The notes under the pieces: generated by a model
Databases searched by the model: none
The model's input: only the letters and a program-made list of their open reading frames with translations
Told to the model about the DNA's origin: nothing
Origin: Trichomonas vaginalis G3
Taxonomy: Eukaryota > Parabasalia > Trichomonadida > Trichomonadidae
Length of the DNA stretch: 64,000 bases
Reading direction: 5' to 3'
Assembly (NCBI RefSeq): GCF_026262505.1
Contig: NC_067207.1
Location: 25,202,082 to 25,266,081 of the forward strand
Part shown: positions 1-13,011 of the stretch, piece by piece
Layout: each line of letters begins with the position of its first letter
How positions within the stretch are numbered: position 1 is the stretch's first letter
Position numbers and translations under genes: made by a program

Positions 1-1071
1 CCATTACTTAAACTTGATAAATCTCTGATTTCAGAAGAAACAGATTCCACTGAAGTAATTCAAGTAAAGGGAAGTTTTTATTTCTTAGTTGAACCATACA
101 CGGTAGAAGCAGGTTGGGAAATTCATGATTCAAAAGATAAGATAATCAAATATGGCAGCCTTGGCAAATTTACAGTTTCAGAAAAACAAACAAGTATGGA
201 TTTTGATGTGTCAATCACACCACCAACAGAACTTGGAAAGTACACATTATATGTTTACACATATACTAATGGTCTTGGCTCATTGCTTTATGAAGAATTC
301 ACAATTACAGTTGTTCCACCAAATTATAGACCAAAGTTATACATTGTTCCATCTGAATACCTATATTACATTCCAGATTCTGAAGTTTCTTTCTTGGCTT
401 CAGTCTACGATCAAGATTCAGGTGATAAACCACTCACAGCAAAGGTTTTCTTCAACAATGCAGAAGTTGCAACACAAGAAGTTGCAAACAGCAAAGATCT
501 TAAGACATTCAAATTCAAAGTTCCAAAAGACACAGCAGCAGGTGAATATGAAGTCAAAGTCACAGCTACAGATGGCAAGAAGATTGGAACAAAGAAGTTC
601 ACAATCACAATCAAGAATAACACAGTTCTCACAATCTATTTCGAACCAAAACTTAATGCCACATACAACAAAGGCGACAAGGTCAACTTCACAGCTGTCA
701 TCAATGATCCAGATACAAACTTCGATAACAAGTTCACTGTTTCTCTGTTCTACAACGATAAAGTCAAGAAGACGATCACATCAACTAACGATGCAGGATT
801 AGTCAGAGTTCCACTTGATTTCACCATCCCAACAACAGAAACAAACACAACAGCCGAAATCAAGATCGTAGTCACAACACCAACCGAATCCTCTGAAAAA
901 TTAACAAATATCAACATCTATCAAGATGTTATCGCAAGTGATTCTGCAACAGGAAAGATTGCTACAAAGGAAGCTAAAAAGAAGACCGCCCTTGTTGCAG
1001 TTCTCTGTGTCTTAGCTGTCATTGCTGTTGTTGTTGCGGTAGTCGTTATTATTCTTTGGCTGAGAAAATAA
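1..1071 (+). CDS. Surface protein of the array, copy A1 (5' end outside window)
   Basis: This is the last 356 codons of the 555-residue array protein, open from base 1 to the TAA at 1069-1071. It begins at about residue 200 and so contains the three Ig-like beta-sandwich repeats, the transmembrane helix and the tiny WLRK tail; the signal peptide and N-terminal domain lie off the window. The sequence matches the intact copies A5, A6 and A9 as far as I can read. The stop codon overlaps TAAA, which fits trichomonad 3' end formation. Whether the full copy is intact cannot be seen. See copy A5 (26593) for the domain description. Confidence 0.85.
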   Translation, partial: PLLKLDKSLISEETDSTEVIQVKGSFYFLVEPYTVEAGWEIHDSKDKIIKYGSLGKFTVSEKQTSMDFDVSITPPTELGKYTLYVYTYTNGLGSLLYEEFTITVVPPNYRPKLYIVPSEYLYYIPDSEVSFLASVYDQDSGDKPLTAKVFFNNAEVATQEVANSKDLKTFKFKVPKDTAAGEYEVKVTATDGKKIGTKKFTITIKNNTVLTIYFEPKLNATYNKGDKVNFTAVINDPDTNFDNKFTVSLFYNDKVKKTITSTNDAGLVRVPLDFTIPTTETNTTAEIKIVVTTPTESSEKLTNINIYQDVIASDSATGKIATKEAKKKTALVAVLCVLAVIAVVVAVVVIILWLRK

Positions 1072-2013
1072 AAAAATTCGGAGAATAAATTAAATTTTAT
1101 GCTTTAAACACACTTTTTAAAATTACTTATAAATTATCTTTCAACAAGTTGAAATTACTCAATCTAGGATTGTTTTTCATGTGAAATTCTTGTTGTGCAA
1201 CTAAATCTTAATTGCCAACTTGGAATAAAGATCATAGAACAAGACAAGCTTTTTTATAAATGAAGCATCTAATTAATAAACATTACTAATAAATTTTTTT
1301 CAAATGATCCCATAACATAAGTTACCAATTGATGAGTATATAATGCTGCAATGATATCTTCCCATCTCAAAAATAAAGGAGAATGAATAATGACTCCCGT
1401 TTGTTACTATAAAAAATCTGCCAGCTAAAAAAACAGTTATTTTGTCTCATTACTCATCAGATTTATTCGTTTTTCTTGACATTATCATCAAGGGTCCATC
1501 AATATATAATGACATATGGATGTGTATATACAGGAATTATAGTTCAATTTTCATGGCTAAAAATAAATGACAAGAAGTAGAATGTCAGATTATTTCAAAA
1601 TTTCTGACATACATAATTAATGTGAAATTTTTAAAATTATATATTGAACTGGAATTTTCGAATGAATAAATAAACTCAATCATTAAATTTGACACAGATA
1701 ATAAGTAGTCATTCAGATTTGCATCTATTATTTTTAGTTATTAAATCAAATTGAGCATTTTTTATTTGAACTGACATTGGGCAAAGAACTTTCAATTTTA
1801 TAGCTTTTTTATTTTTTATTTTTTCACAAAAAATTGAGAGGATCATCTTGACATTATACAAGGTGATTATAACTATAGAAAATCAATCATAAGGTATAAT
1901 AATATGAAATATTATCGATTCATATGTATAGATGACTTTGAAAAACGACTCAAAATGTTTCTGAAATATTTATATTTGAATACTTTTATAAAATCATTTT
2001 ACCATTTTTTTAA

Positions 2014-3679
2014 ATGTTTTCCATATTACTTGCACAACTTTCTCTTTCAGTTTCAGGCAAAGTTGTTGGGGATAATTCGTACATGATTTATGATAAGGAC
2101 GGAAGGGAGAATTATGAAATAATTAAAGAACCTTATACAAAAGTCAGAATAGATGGTGTTACAAAAAACATTAAAGAAGCCACTGATTTAGGCTACTCCG
2201 TTGAAATTTATAATGATGAAAATTCAGATTATGTTATTATTTCACAGACAATTACCAACAAAGGCTCAACGGAAAAGAAAATTGACCTTTGCACAGCATT
2301 GAATTTAAAAGATTCTATAGATAATGTTGAAGCATCATCCCTTACAAACTTTGGTTATTATCTTTGGTGGGATCAAACAAATGATCTGACACTAGTTCTG
2401 CAAAATCATCCTTGGGTTACAGATATCAGTGCCCAAGACTTTGGAATAGAACCTGAGCCAAGATTCTTCACGAACAATGAGAAAATTTTAGAATACGACT
2501 CTGGATTTCCTGAAATTCAATGGATCTCATTCTCATGGCTCAACAAGTATATCCAACCAGGAAAGTCTATCACACTTTCTTACATGTTTTATGAAGAGAC
2601 ATATCAACCGCCATTACTTAAACTTGATAAATCTCTGATTTCAGAAGAAACAGATTCCACTGAAGTAATTCAAGTAAAGGGAAGTTTTTATTTCTTAGTT
2701 GAACCATACACGGTAGAAGCAGGTTGGGAAATTCATGATTCAAAAGATAAGATAATCAAATATGGCAGCCTTGGCAAATTTACAGTTTCAGAAAAACAAA
2801 CAAGTATGGATTTTGATGTGTCAATCACCACCAACAGAACTTGGAAAGTACACATTATATGTTTACACATATACTAATGGTCTTGGCTCATTGCTTTATG
2901 AAGAATTCACAATTACAGTTGTTCCACCAAATTATAGACCAAAGTTATACATTGTTCCATCTGAATACCTATATTACATTCCAGATTCTGAAGTTTCTTT
3001 CTTGGCTTCAGTCTACGATCAAGATTCAGGTGATAAACCACTCACAGCAAAGGTTTTCTTCAACAATGCAGAAGTTGCAACACAAGAAGTTGCAAACAGC
3101 AAAGATCTTAAGACATTCAAATTCAAAGTTCCAAAAGACACAGCAGCAGGTGAATATGAAGTCAAAGTCACAGCTACAGATGGCAAGAAGATTGGAACAA
3201 AGAAGTTCACAATCACAATCAAGAATAACACAGTTCTCACAATCTATTTCGAACCAAAACTTAATGCCACATACAACAAAGGCGACAAGGTCAACTTCAC
3301 AGCTGTCATCAATGATCCAGATACAAACTTCGATAACAAGTTCACTGTTTCTCTGTTCTACAACGATAAAGTCAAGAAGACGATCACATCAACTAACGAT
3401 GCAGGATTAGTCAGAGTTCCACTTGATTTCACCATCCCAACAACAGAAACAAACACAACAGCCGAAATCAAGATCGTAGTCACAACACCAACCGAATCCT
3501 CTGAAAAATTAACAAATATCAACATCTATCAAGATGTTATCGCAAGTGATTCTGCAACAGGAAAGATTGCTACAAAGGAAGCTAAAAAGAAGACCGCCCT
3601 TGTTGCAGTTCTCTGTGTCTTAGCTGTCATTGCTGTTGTTGTTGCGGTAGTCGTTATTATTCTTTGGCTGAGAAAATAA
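2014..3679 (+). pseudogene. Array surface protein, copy A2 (one frameshift)
   Basis: The start ATG, the initiator about 18 bases upstream and the C-terminal membrane segment match the intact copies. The frame is lost once, by a two-base deletion near 2826 in the codons for the motif S-I-T-P-P-T at the end of the first Ig-like repeat; the remaining 840 bases stay open in the shifted frame to the normal TAA at 3679. Conceptually it would give a secreted fragment of about 287 residues without a membrane anchor. Because the rest of the copy is otherwise like its neighbours, this is either a very recent mutation or a base-calling error in a repeat. Confidence 0.8.
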
Positions 3680-4619
3680 AAAAATTCGGAGAATAAATTA
3701 AATTTTATGCTTTAAACACACTTTTTAAAATTACTTATAAATTATCTTTCAACAAGTTGAAATTACTCAATCTAGGATTGTTTTTCATGTGAAATTCTTG
3801 TTGTGCAACTAAATCTTAATTGCCAACTTGGAATAAAGATCATAGAACAAGACAAGCTTTTTTATAAATGAAGCATCTAATTAATAAACATTACTAATAA
3901 ATTTTTTTTCAAATGATCCCATAACATAAGTTACCAATTGATGAGTATATAATGCTGCAATGATATCTTCCCATCTCAAAAATAAAGGAGAATGAATAAT
4001 GACTCCCGTTTGTTACTATAAAAAATCTGCCAGCTAAAAAAACAGTTATTTTGTCTCATTACTCATCAGATTTATTCGTTTTTCTTGACATTATCATCAA
4101 GGGTCCATCAATATATAATGACATATGGATGTGTATATACAGGAATTATAGTTCAATTTTCATGGCTAAAAATAAATGACAAGAAGTAGAATGTCAGATT
4201 ATTTCAAAATTTCTGACATACATAATTAATGTGAAATTTTTAAAATTATATATTGAACTGGAATTTTCGAATGAATAAATAAACTCAATCATTAAATTTG
4301 ACACAGATAATAAGTAGTCATTCAGATTTGCATCTATTATTTTAGTTATTAAATCAAATTGAGCATTTTTTATTTGAACTGACATTGGGCAAAGAACTTT
4401 CAATTTTATAGCTTTTTTATTTTTTATTTTTTCACAAAAATTGAGAGGATCATCTTGACATTATACAAGGTGATTATAACTATAGAAAATCAATCATAAG
4501 GTATAATAATATGAAATATTATCGATTCATATGTATAGATGACTTTGAAAAACGACTCAAAATGTTTCTGAAATATTTATATTTGAATACTTTTATAAAT
4601 CATTTTACCATTTTTTTAA

Positions 4620-6302
4620 ATGTTTTCCATATTACTTGCACAACTTTCTCTTTCAGTTTCAGGCAAAGTTGTTGGGGATAATTCGTACATGATTTATGAT
4701 AAGGACGGAAGGGAGAATTATGAAATAATTAAAGAACCTTATACAAAAGTCAGAATAGATGGTGTTACAAAAAACATTAAAGAAGCCACTGATTTAGGCT
4801 ACTCCGTTGAAATTTATAATGATGAAAATTCAGATTATTTATTATTTCACAGACAATTACCAACAAAGGCTCAACGGAAAAGAAATTGACCTTTGCACAG
4901 CATTGAATTTAAAAGATTCTATAGATAATGTTGAAGCATCATCCCTTACAAACTTTGGTTATTATCTTTGGTGGGATCAAACAAATGATCTGACACTAGT
5001 TCTGCAAAATCATCCTTGGGTTACAGATATCAGTGCCCAAGACTTTGGAATAGAACCTGAGCCAAGATTCTTCACGAACAATGAGAAAATTTTAGAATAC
5101 GACTCTGGATTTCCTGAAATTCAATGGATCTCATTCTCATGGCTCAACAAGTATATCCAACAGGAAAGTCTATCACACTTTCTTACATGTTTATGAAGAG
5201 ACATATCAACCGCCATTACTTAAACTTGATAAATCTCTGATTTCAGAAGAAACAGATTCCACTGAAGTAATTCAAGTAAAGGGAAGTTTTTATTTCTTAG
5301 TTGAACCATACACGGTAGAAGCAGGTTGGGAAATTCATGATTCAAAAGATAAGATAATCAAATATGGCAGCCTTGGCAAATTTACAGTTTCAGAAAAACA
5401 AACAAGTATGGATTTTGATGTGTCAATCACACCACCAACAGAACTTGGAAAGTACACATTATATGTTTACACATATACTAATGGTCTTGCTCATTGCTTT
5501 ATGAGAATTCACAATTACAGTTGTTCCACCAAATTATAGACCAAAGTTATACATTGTTCCATCTGAATACCTATATTACATTCCAGATTCTGAAGTTTCT
5601 TTCTTGGCTTCAGTCTACGATCAAGATTCAGGTGATAAACCACTCACAGCAAAGGTTTTCTTCAACAATGCAGAAGTTGCAACACAAGAAGTTGCAAACA
5701 GCAAAGATCTTAAGACATTCAAATTCAAAGTTCCAAAAGACACAGCAGCAGGTGAATATGAAGTCAAAGTCACAGCTACAGATGGCAAGAAGATTGGAAC
5801 AAAGAAGTTCACAATCACAATCAAGAATAACACAGTTCTCACAATCTATTTCGAACCAAAACTTAATGCCACATACAACAAAGGCGACAAGGTCAACTTC
5901 ACAGCTGTCATCAATGATCCAGATACAAACTTCGATAACAAGTTCACTGTTTCTCTGTTCTACAACGATAAAGTCAAGAAGACGATCACATCAACTAACG
6001 ATGCAGGATTAGTCAGAGTTCCACTTGATTTCACCATCCCAACAACAGAAACAAACACAACAGCCGAAATCAAGATCGTAGTCACAACACCAACCGAATC
6101 CTCTGAAAAATTAACAAATATCAACATCTATCAAGATGTTATCGCAAGTGATTCTGCAACAGGAAAGATTGCTACAAAGGAAGCTAAAAAGAAGACCGCC
6201 CTTGTTGCAGTTCTCTGTGTCTTAGCTGTCATTGCTGTTGTTGTTGCGGTAGTCGTTATTATTCTTTGGCTGAGAAATAAAAAAATTCGGAGAATAAATT
6301 AA
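4620..6302 (+). pseudogene. Array surface protein, copy A3 (several frameshifts)
   Basis: Same gene as A2, with at least five one- or two-base deletions: near 4838, 4884, 5160-5192, 5489-5506, and one A lost next to the stop so that the frame runs on to 6302. The spacer in front of and behind this copy also carries extra small indels. No substitutions stand out. A pattern of many single-base deletions and almost no substitutions is more typical of low-quality consensus than of an old pseudogene, so the copy may be intact in the cell. As it stands it cannot be read as one protein. Confidence 0.75.
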
Positions 6303-7213
6303 ATTTTATGCTTTAAACACACTTTTTAAAATTACTTATAAATTATCTTTCAACAAGTTGAAATTACTCAATCTAGGATTGTTTTTCATGTGAAATTCTT
6401 GTTGTGCAACTAAATCTTAATTGCCAACTTGGAATAAAGATCATAGAACAAGACAAGCTTTTTTATAAATGAAGCATCTAATTAATAAACATTACTAATA
6501 AATTTTTTTTCAAATGATCCATAACATAAGTTACCAATTGATGAGTATATAATGCTGCAATGATATCTTCCCATCTCAAAAATAAAGGAGAATGAATAAT
6601 GACTCCCGTTTGTTACTAAAAAAATCTGCCAGCTAAAAAAACAGTTATTTTGTCTCATTACTCATCAGATTTATTCGTTTTTCTTGACATTATCATCAAG
6701 GGTCCATCATATATAATGACATATGGATGTGTATATACAGGAATTATAGTTCAATTTTCATGGCTAAAAATAAATGACAAGAAGTAGAATGTCAGATTAT
6801 TTCAAAATTTCTGACATACATAATTAATGTGAAATTTTTAAAATTATATATTGAACTGGAATTTTCGAATGAATAAATAAACTCAATCATTAAATTTGAA
6901 CAGAGAATAAGTAGTCATTCAGATTTGCATCTATTATTTTATTAAATCAAATTGAGCATTTTTATTTGAACTGACATTGGGCAAAGAACTTTCAATTTTA
7001 TAGCTTTTTTATTTTTTATTTTTTCACAAAAAAATGAGAGGATCATCTTGACATTATACAAGGTGATTATAACTATAGAAAATCAATCATAAGGTATAAT
7101 AATATGAAATATTATCGATTCATATGTATAGATGACTTTGAAAAACGACTCAAAATGTTTCTGAAATATTTATATTTGAATACTTTTATAAAATCATTTT
7201 ACCATTTTTTTAA

Positions 7214-8881
7214 ATGTTTTCCATATTACTTGCACAACTTTCTCTTTCAGTTTCAGGCAAAGTTGTTGGGGATAATTCGTACATGATTTATGATAAGGAC
7301 GGAAGGGAGAATTATGAAATAATTAAAGAACCTTATACAAAAGTCAGAATAGATGGTGTTACAAAAAACATTAAAGAAGCCACTGATTTAGGCTACTCCG
7401 TTGAAATTTATAATGATGAAAATTCAGATTATGTTATTATTTCACAGACAATTACCAACAAAGGCTCAACGGAAAAGAAAATTGACCTTTGCACAGCATT
7501 GAATTTAAAAGATTCTATAGATAATGTTGAAGCATCATCCCTTACAAACTTTGGTTATTATCTTTGGTGGGATCAAACAAATGATCTGACACTAGTTCTG
7601 CAAAATCATCCTTGGGTTACAGATATCAGTGCCCAAGACTTTGGAATAGAACCTGAGCCAAGATTCTTCACGAACAATGAGAAAATTTTAGAATACGACT
7701 CTGGATTTCCTGAAATTCAATGGATCTCATTCTCATGGCTCAACAAGTATATCCAACCAGGAAAGTCTATCACACTTTCTTACATGTTTTATGAAGAGAC
7801 ATATCAACCGCCATTACTTAAACTTGATAAATCTCTGATTTCAGAAGAAACAGATTCCACTGAAGTAATTCAAGTAAAGGGAAGTTTTTATTTCTTAGTT
7901 GAACCATACACGGTAGAAGCAGGTTGGGAAATTCATGATTCAAAAGATAAGATAATCAAATATGGCAGCCTTGGCAAATTTACAGTTTCAGAAAAACAAA
8001 CAAGTATGGATTTTGATGTGTCAATCACACCACCAACAGAACTTGGAAAGTACACATTATATGTTTACACATATACTAATGGTCTTGGCTCATTGCTTTA
8101 TGAAGAATTCACAATTACAGTTGTTCCACCAAATTATAGACCAAAGTTATACATTGTTCCATCTGAATACCTATATTACATTCCAGATTCTGAAGTTTCT
8201 TTCTTGGCTTCAGTCTACGATCAAGATTCAGGTGATAAACCACTCACAGCAAAGGTTTTCTTCAACAATGCAGAAGTTGCAACACAAGAAGTTGCAAACA
8301 GCAAGATCTTAAGACATTCAAATTCAAAGTTCCAAAAGACACAGCAGCAGGTGAATATGAAGTCAAAGTCACAGCTACAGATGGCAAGAAGATTGGAACA
8401 AAGAAGTTCACAATCACAATCAAGAATAACACAGTTCTCACAATCTATTTCGAACCAAAACTTAATGCCACATACAACAAAGGCGACAAGGTCAACTTCA
8501 CAGCTGTCATCAATGATCCAGATACAAACTTCGATAACAAGTTCACTGTTTCTCTGTTCTACAACGATAAAGTCAAGAAGACGATCACATCAACTAACGA
8601 TGCAGGATTAGTCAGAGTTCCACTTGATTTCACCATCCCAACAACAGAAAAACAAACACAACAGCCGAAATCAAGATCGTAGTCACAACACCAACCGAAT
8701 CCTCTGAAAAATTAACAAATATCAACATCTATCAAGATGTTATCGCAAGTGATTCTGCTAAAGGAATTCTTACAACAAAGAAGTTAAGCAAAGGAAGGCA
8801 CTCATTGCCGTCCTCAGTGTCTTAGCAGTAATTGCAGTTCTTGTTGCCATTGTCGTTATTATTCTTTGGTTTAGAAAGTAA
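7214..8881 (+). pseudogene. Array surface protein, copy A4, mosaic last unit
   Basis: The first about 360 codons equal the array protein. One A is missing at about 8304 (run in the codons N-S-K-D) and the frame then enters a long shadow frame and stops at 8611. From about 8755 the sequence changes abruptly from the array type to a different paralogue: the tail reads like D-S-A-K-G-I-L, a basic stretch, and a membrane segment ending in I-I-L-W-F-R-K, with the stop at 8879-8881. The downstream flank also differs from the array spacer. The last unit is thus a hybrid of two paralogues. Copy A11 (42248) is its counterpart in the second block and is also broken, in different places. Confidence 0.8.
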
Positions 8882-10074
8882 AAATCACGGATTTTTTTAT
8901 TGTATTTATTAGGGAATTCATAGGATAAATTCATCAAATTACTTAATCACAATATTATCATGAGTAAAAAGTCTGAACGATGCAATGAAATCCGCACAAT
9001 CAATTTTCTTCAACAATATTGAAGCATTCAAGGAAAAGTGGAGTATATATATACTGAATTTGATTCAGTTTCTTTTTATATGATGCTTTATTAGTAAATA
9101 TTTCATAAAACATCTAAACTTTTATGCTTTACCGACTTTATTGGTATTTTTTATTATCATTTATATTTACTAACACCACATATTCACAATAACCATTTGG
9201 AAAACACACGAATATAATAGTTTTTAACTCTTTAATTTTCAAAATATAAAAAAATTTAGTCAAATTCCGTATAAATCAAACAAATCACCTCCAAATCATA
9301 TTTATTAATAGTGATTAAAAGTAAAAGACAAAAATAGGTGTGTCAGATTTTTAATATCTTTTGAAACCAATTTTTCTCTACCGATTAAATAATGGATAAA
9401 TTACAAATTCTAACATCCCAACTGCGGTGATGCTTATATTGAGATTCTTTTCAGAGGATTTTTTTTGCCTCTGGTTTTTGTAAAAATATTACCAAGCAGT
9501 TTTATAATGAATATTATTTTTGGAGTAAAAAGATTGAAAAGATTATTTGAATTTTCTGAGAAGGAATAAAAAATATTATTTATCAATTTTTGAAACAAAA
9601 AACTTTATTCAAATAATCGGAATAAGATACGCGGTCAGATCTATCTGTAACTTAGTAAATAATGGATTGAAATGAATTTTTTACTGAATAATTAAACTCA
9701 AAGATTATTTATGACAGCGATAATTAAATAAGGAGAAATTTCATAAAGATTAAGATATAGTGTTCTTATTTTTAGGTGCTTAAACATATATACTGCGTTT
9801 CATACATGCAATGACATTGGCAGAGAACTTTCAATTTAATTTTTTATTCTTTCACAAAAATATAAGAAATTCAAAACATTGAAAATTGAGAGGATCATCT
9901 TGACAAACTATAATATGATTTTAGCTATTGAAAACAGACTATAGTGCACAATGGTCTGAAATATTATCGATTCGTAAGTAAAGATGATTTTGAAAAACGA
10001 CTAATAATACTTTTGAATTACTTTATTTTTTTTTGAATGCTTATTTTTGTAAAATCATATTATCATTTTTTTAA
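8882..10074. other. Intergenic region between A4 and B1
   Basis: About 1.2 kb of AT-rich DNA without a coding region I can support. The last 200 bases contain the upstream footprint shared with the array genes: TTGAGAGGATCATCTTGACA, then GAAATATTATCGATTC, then a GACTTTGAAAAACGACT-like block, followed by two initiator-like TCA sequences just before the ATG at 10075. The matching region in the second block is 43923-45086, which lacks about 30 bases present here near 9110-9180. Confidence 0.7.
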
Positions 10075-10452
10075 ATGCTTTCCATATTACTTGCTCGATT
10101 TTCTCTTTCAGTATCAGCCAAATCCACTGGTAAGTATACATATATGCTCTATGATGATAGCGATTCTAAAACTGTCGAAATAATTGATAAACTTTGGACA
10201 AAAGTTAAAATTGATGGCGTTACAAAGAACATTGATGAAGCAACAGAAGTAGATTATGCAGTTGAAATAGAAAATCACCCTAATTTATTACATACACTTG
10301 TAAAACAGACAATTACAAACAAGGGTACTAAAGAACAGAAAATCGACCTTTGTACTGCCTTTAAATTCAGTGATATAGATAGTAAAGTTGATACAATAAC
10401 TGTTCCAATGATCTTACAATCGTTCTCCAAAACCACCCATGGGTTTCAGATA

Positions 10453-11754
10453 TAGGGTGTCCAAAGGTGTGTTTAGCACAAACCTGAATACTGCGAATAG
10501 AAATAAACAAGTTACATATATATAAAGTTTATTTAAATATAATCACCATTGGATTCAATCACGCGTTCGCAGCGATCGATCCAGGCTTGAAAGACACGCT
10601 TTAAATCATCATGAGAAAATTGCTCAAATTGCTCTCTTACAAAATTTTCAAGATCATCTGGACTCGCGAATTCGTGTCCTTCTGCTCTCTTTTTTAGCGT
10701 GCCGAATAAATAAAAGTCAGAGGGTGCAATATCAGGTGAATAAATTGGGTTTGGAACAACTTTGACATTGTTTTCCAACAAGTAATTCATTACCTTATGA
10801 CTTTTGTGAACTCTTGAATTATCAAAATGAATTGCAAACTTTTGTTTTTGTTGTTTGGATTTCTCAAACTCATCAGAATTGATAATTTGAGTAAGAACAT
10901 TGTCAATTAGATACTGAGCATTCATCGTATTAGGTTTTTGAAGAATATCAATTGCGATGATGCCATTCACGCCCCAAAAAACCGACAACATCATCATTGG
11001 TGTGTCAATTTTTTTCTTCGGGAATGTTTGCGGATTTTCATCCTTCGGGATCCACATGATTTTGGCTTCTGTTGCATATTGAAACCAAGACTCGTCCCTG
11101 TTACTAAAAAGCGAAACTTCTTGGATTGATACGCACCCAATATAGAGAGGAGCTCTTTCGAAGATTGGACTCTAGATTTTTTTTGAACTGAATTAAGGTT
11201 GTGCGGAACCCAACGTGTATACGCTAGTTTGTAGTTCAAATAATTGTGCAGATAATAACTGACTGTTGTACGTGGTATCTTTGTCATCTCCTCTATCCTT
11301 CTGAGTGATGCTCTTGGGTCTTCATCTAGCGCTTGAAGAATTGCTTTGATTTTTCTTTGATCCGGCGATTTTTTGTCATTTTTTATGATGGGCGCCTTTT
11401 TGTTCATGAAGTGATACATCCTAACATGATACGTTACAGTGGAATAGCTAGGAGCATCCATACCGAAGCATTTTACCAATGTCTAGTAGATTTTTTTACA
11501 GTCTTTGCATTTTTTTGCAAGAGCGAGGATGTTTTCTTTATGATTCATTAAAAAATGAAAAAAATCCCGCCAAAATTTCCCGCGAAACCGCCTCTTGTCT
11601 CAAAATTCATTTTATATCCCGGCATGGCGCCAAAATACAACATACTCATCATATACATATATTCATATTTTTTATTATATATTTATAATCAGCATATATC
11701 TCCTTTAATAGTCTCATATAGAGCGCTGTGCTAAACGCACCTTTGGACACCCTA
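10453..11754 (-). mobile_element. Mariner transposon, Tvmar1-like
   Basis: The element is 1302 bp with 28-bp terminal inverted repeats beginning TAGGGTGTCC, which differ at one position between the ends. It is flanked by the TA duplication at 10451-10452 and 11755-11756. The second copy of the same host gene has the unoccupied site at 45463-45464, so both ends are exact. It encodes one transposase on the minus strand. Size, TIRs and protein match the mariner family known as Tvmar1 in T. vaginalis. The near-perfect TIRs argue for a young insertion. Confidence 0.95.
10533..11551 (-). pseudogene. Mariner transposase (D,D34D), frameshifted
   Basis: This would bind the terminal repeats and move the element by cut and paste. 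The N-terminal part (M-N-H-K-E-N..., helix-turn-helix region with R-R-I-E-E-M-T-K-I-P-R-T-T) reads from 11551. The catalytic part shows D-E-S-W-F, then H-F-D-N-S-R-V-H, and Y-S-P-D-I-A-P-S-D-F-Y-L-F, with exactly 34 residues between the second and third Asp, the mariner signature. Two breaks are visible: a premature stop or shift in the A-run near 11490-11500, and a shift just before the first Asp motif near 11100. The copy is therefore probably not able to supply its own transposase. Confidence 0.9.
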
Positions 11755-13011
11755 TATCAATGCCCAAGATTTCGGTTCAAATGATGAACCAAAGTTTTTC
11801 ACAAACAATGAGGAATTCTTATATGCAACAGATGAAATGCCTACAATTCATTGGCTTTCATTTTCATGGCTTAACAGATACATTCAACCTGGCCAGTCAG
11901 TAACATTCATTTACATGATTTATGAAGGCGATTATCAGCCACCGTTTCTCTACCTTGACGAAGTTTTGCCAGATCAAGAAGCAGATATAACTGAAGATAT
12001 ACCAATTACTGGAGTCTTTGCATATATTATTCCAGGTGATCGTGTAGAAGCATATTGGCAATTTATCGATTCAGAAGGTAAAGTTGTCAAACAAGAGAGC
12101 CTTGGAGAATTTACTGTATCAATAGAACAGATGTTCATGGACTTTGATATCAAGATCAAACCACCTACAAAACTTGGCCAGTATATATTAAGAATTAATG
12201 CATATGCTGAAGGAACCGACTCCTTGGTCTATGTTGATTATCCATTTACTGCTGTCCATGCTAATTATAGACCAAAGTTGTATGTTCTTCCTCCTGAATA
12301 TGTTTATTACATTTCAGATTCTGAAGTTTCTTTCTTGGCTTCAGCATATGATGAAGATTTAGGTGATAAACAACTCACAGCAAAGGTTTTCTTCAATAAT
12401 GAAGAGGTTGCAACACAAGAAATTGCAAATAGCAAAGAACTAAAGACCATCAAATTCAAAGTTCCATCCAATACAGCAGCTGGGCAATATCAGGTTAAAG
12501 TTACAATTACTGATGGTAAAAAGATTGCCACAAAGAGATTTATCATTGTTATCCAAGATAATACAGTTCTCACAACTGCATTCGAACCACTAATCAACAA
12601 AACATACAATAAAGGTGATAAACTCAATTTCACAGCTGTTATCAATGCCCAGATACAAACTTTGATAACAAATTCAGTGTTTCACTCTTCTATAATGATA
12701 AAGTTAAGAAGACAATAGAATCATCTAATGAAGCAGGATTAGTTAGAGTCCCATTCGAATTAACGATCCCTAAAACTGAAACAAATACATCAGCAGAAAT
12801 CAAGATTAAGGTCACAACACCAAATGAATCTGCCGAAAAATTTTCAACAATCACCATTCATCAAGATGCTGTTGCCACAGATTCTGCAAAGGGAATTCTT
12901 GCACAGAAGGAAGCTAAAAAGAAGAAAGCTCTTATTGCAGTTCTCTCTGTCTTAGCTGTCATTGCCGTTGTTGTTGCAGTAGTAGTTATTATTCTTTGGC
13001 TAAGAAAGTAA

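Larger units (their letters stand above)
1..8881 (+). repeat. Tandem gene array, left block (copies A1-A4)
   Basis: Four copies of one gene-plus-spacer unit lie head to tail, with gene starts at 2014, 4620 and 7214 and the first copy entering from outside the window. The period is about 2.6 kb: a 1668-bp gene and a roughly 940-bp spacer. Spacers (1072-2013, 3680-4619, 6303-7213) are nearly identical AT-rich DNA. They hold no gene I can support. Their last 180 bases contain the upstream footprint described at 26413-26529. Differences between units are mostly one- or two-base indels, many in homopolymers. The array ends with A4, whose 3' end and downstream flank differ from the other units. Confidence 0.95.
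10075..13011 (+). pseudogene. Diverged surface protein paralogue B1, split by a mariner
   Basis: Start M-L-S-I-L-L-A (signal peptide) and end K-K-A-L-I-A-V-L-S-V-L-A-V (membrane segment, tail WLRK) align with the array protein. The gene has three lesions: an out-of-frame deletion of about 50 bases near 10405-10420 that removes the conserved N-F-G-Y-Y-L-W-W-D stretch, the mariner insertion at 10453-11754, and a one-base loss near 12650. The first and third are shared with B2 (45087), so the gene was dead before the block was duplicated, and the mariner came later or was lost from the other copy. The second half from about 12310 is much closer to the array genes than the first half. Confidence 0.85.

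Noticed and set aside
2041-2056. Splice acceptor (TTTCTCTTTCAG) suggesting an intron in the signal peptide
   Set aside because: T. vaginalis introns have a strict GTAYGT start and an ACTAACACACAG end; neither is present, and the frame is open through the site.
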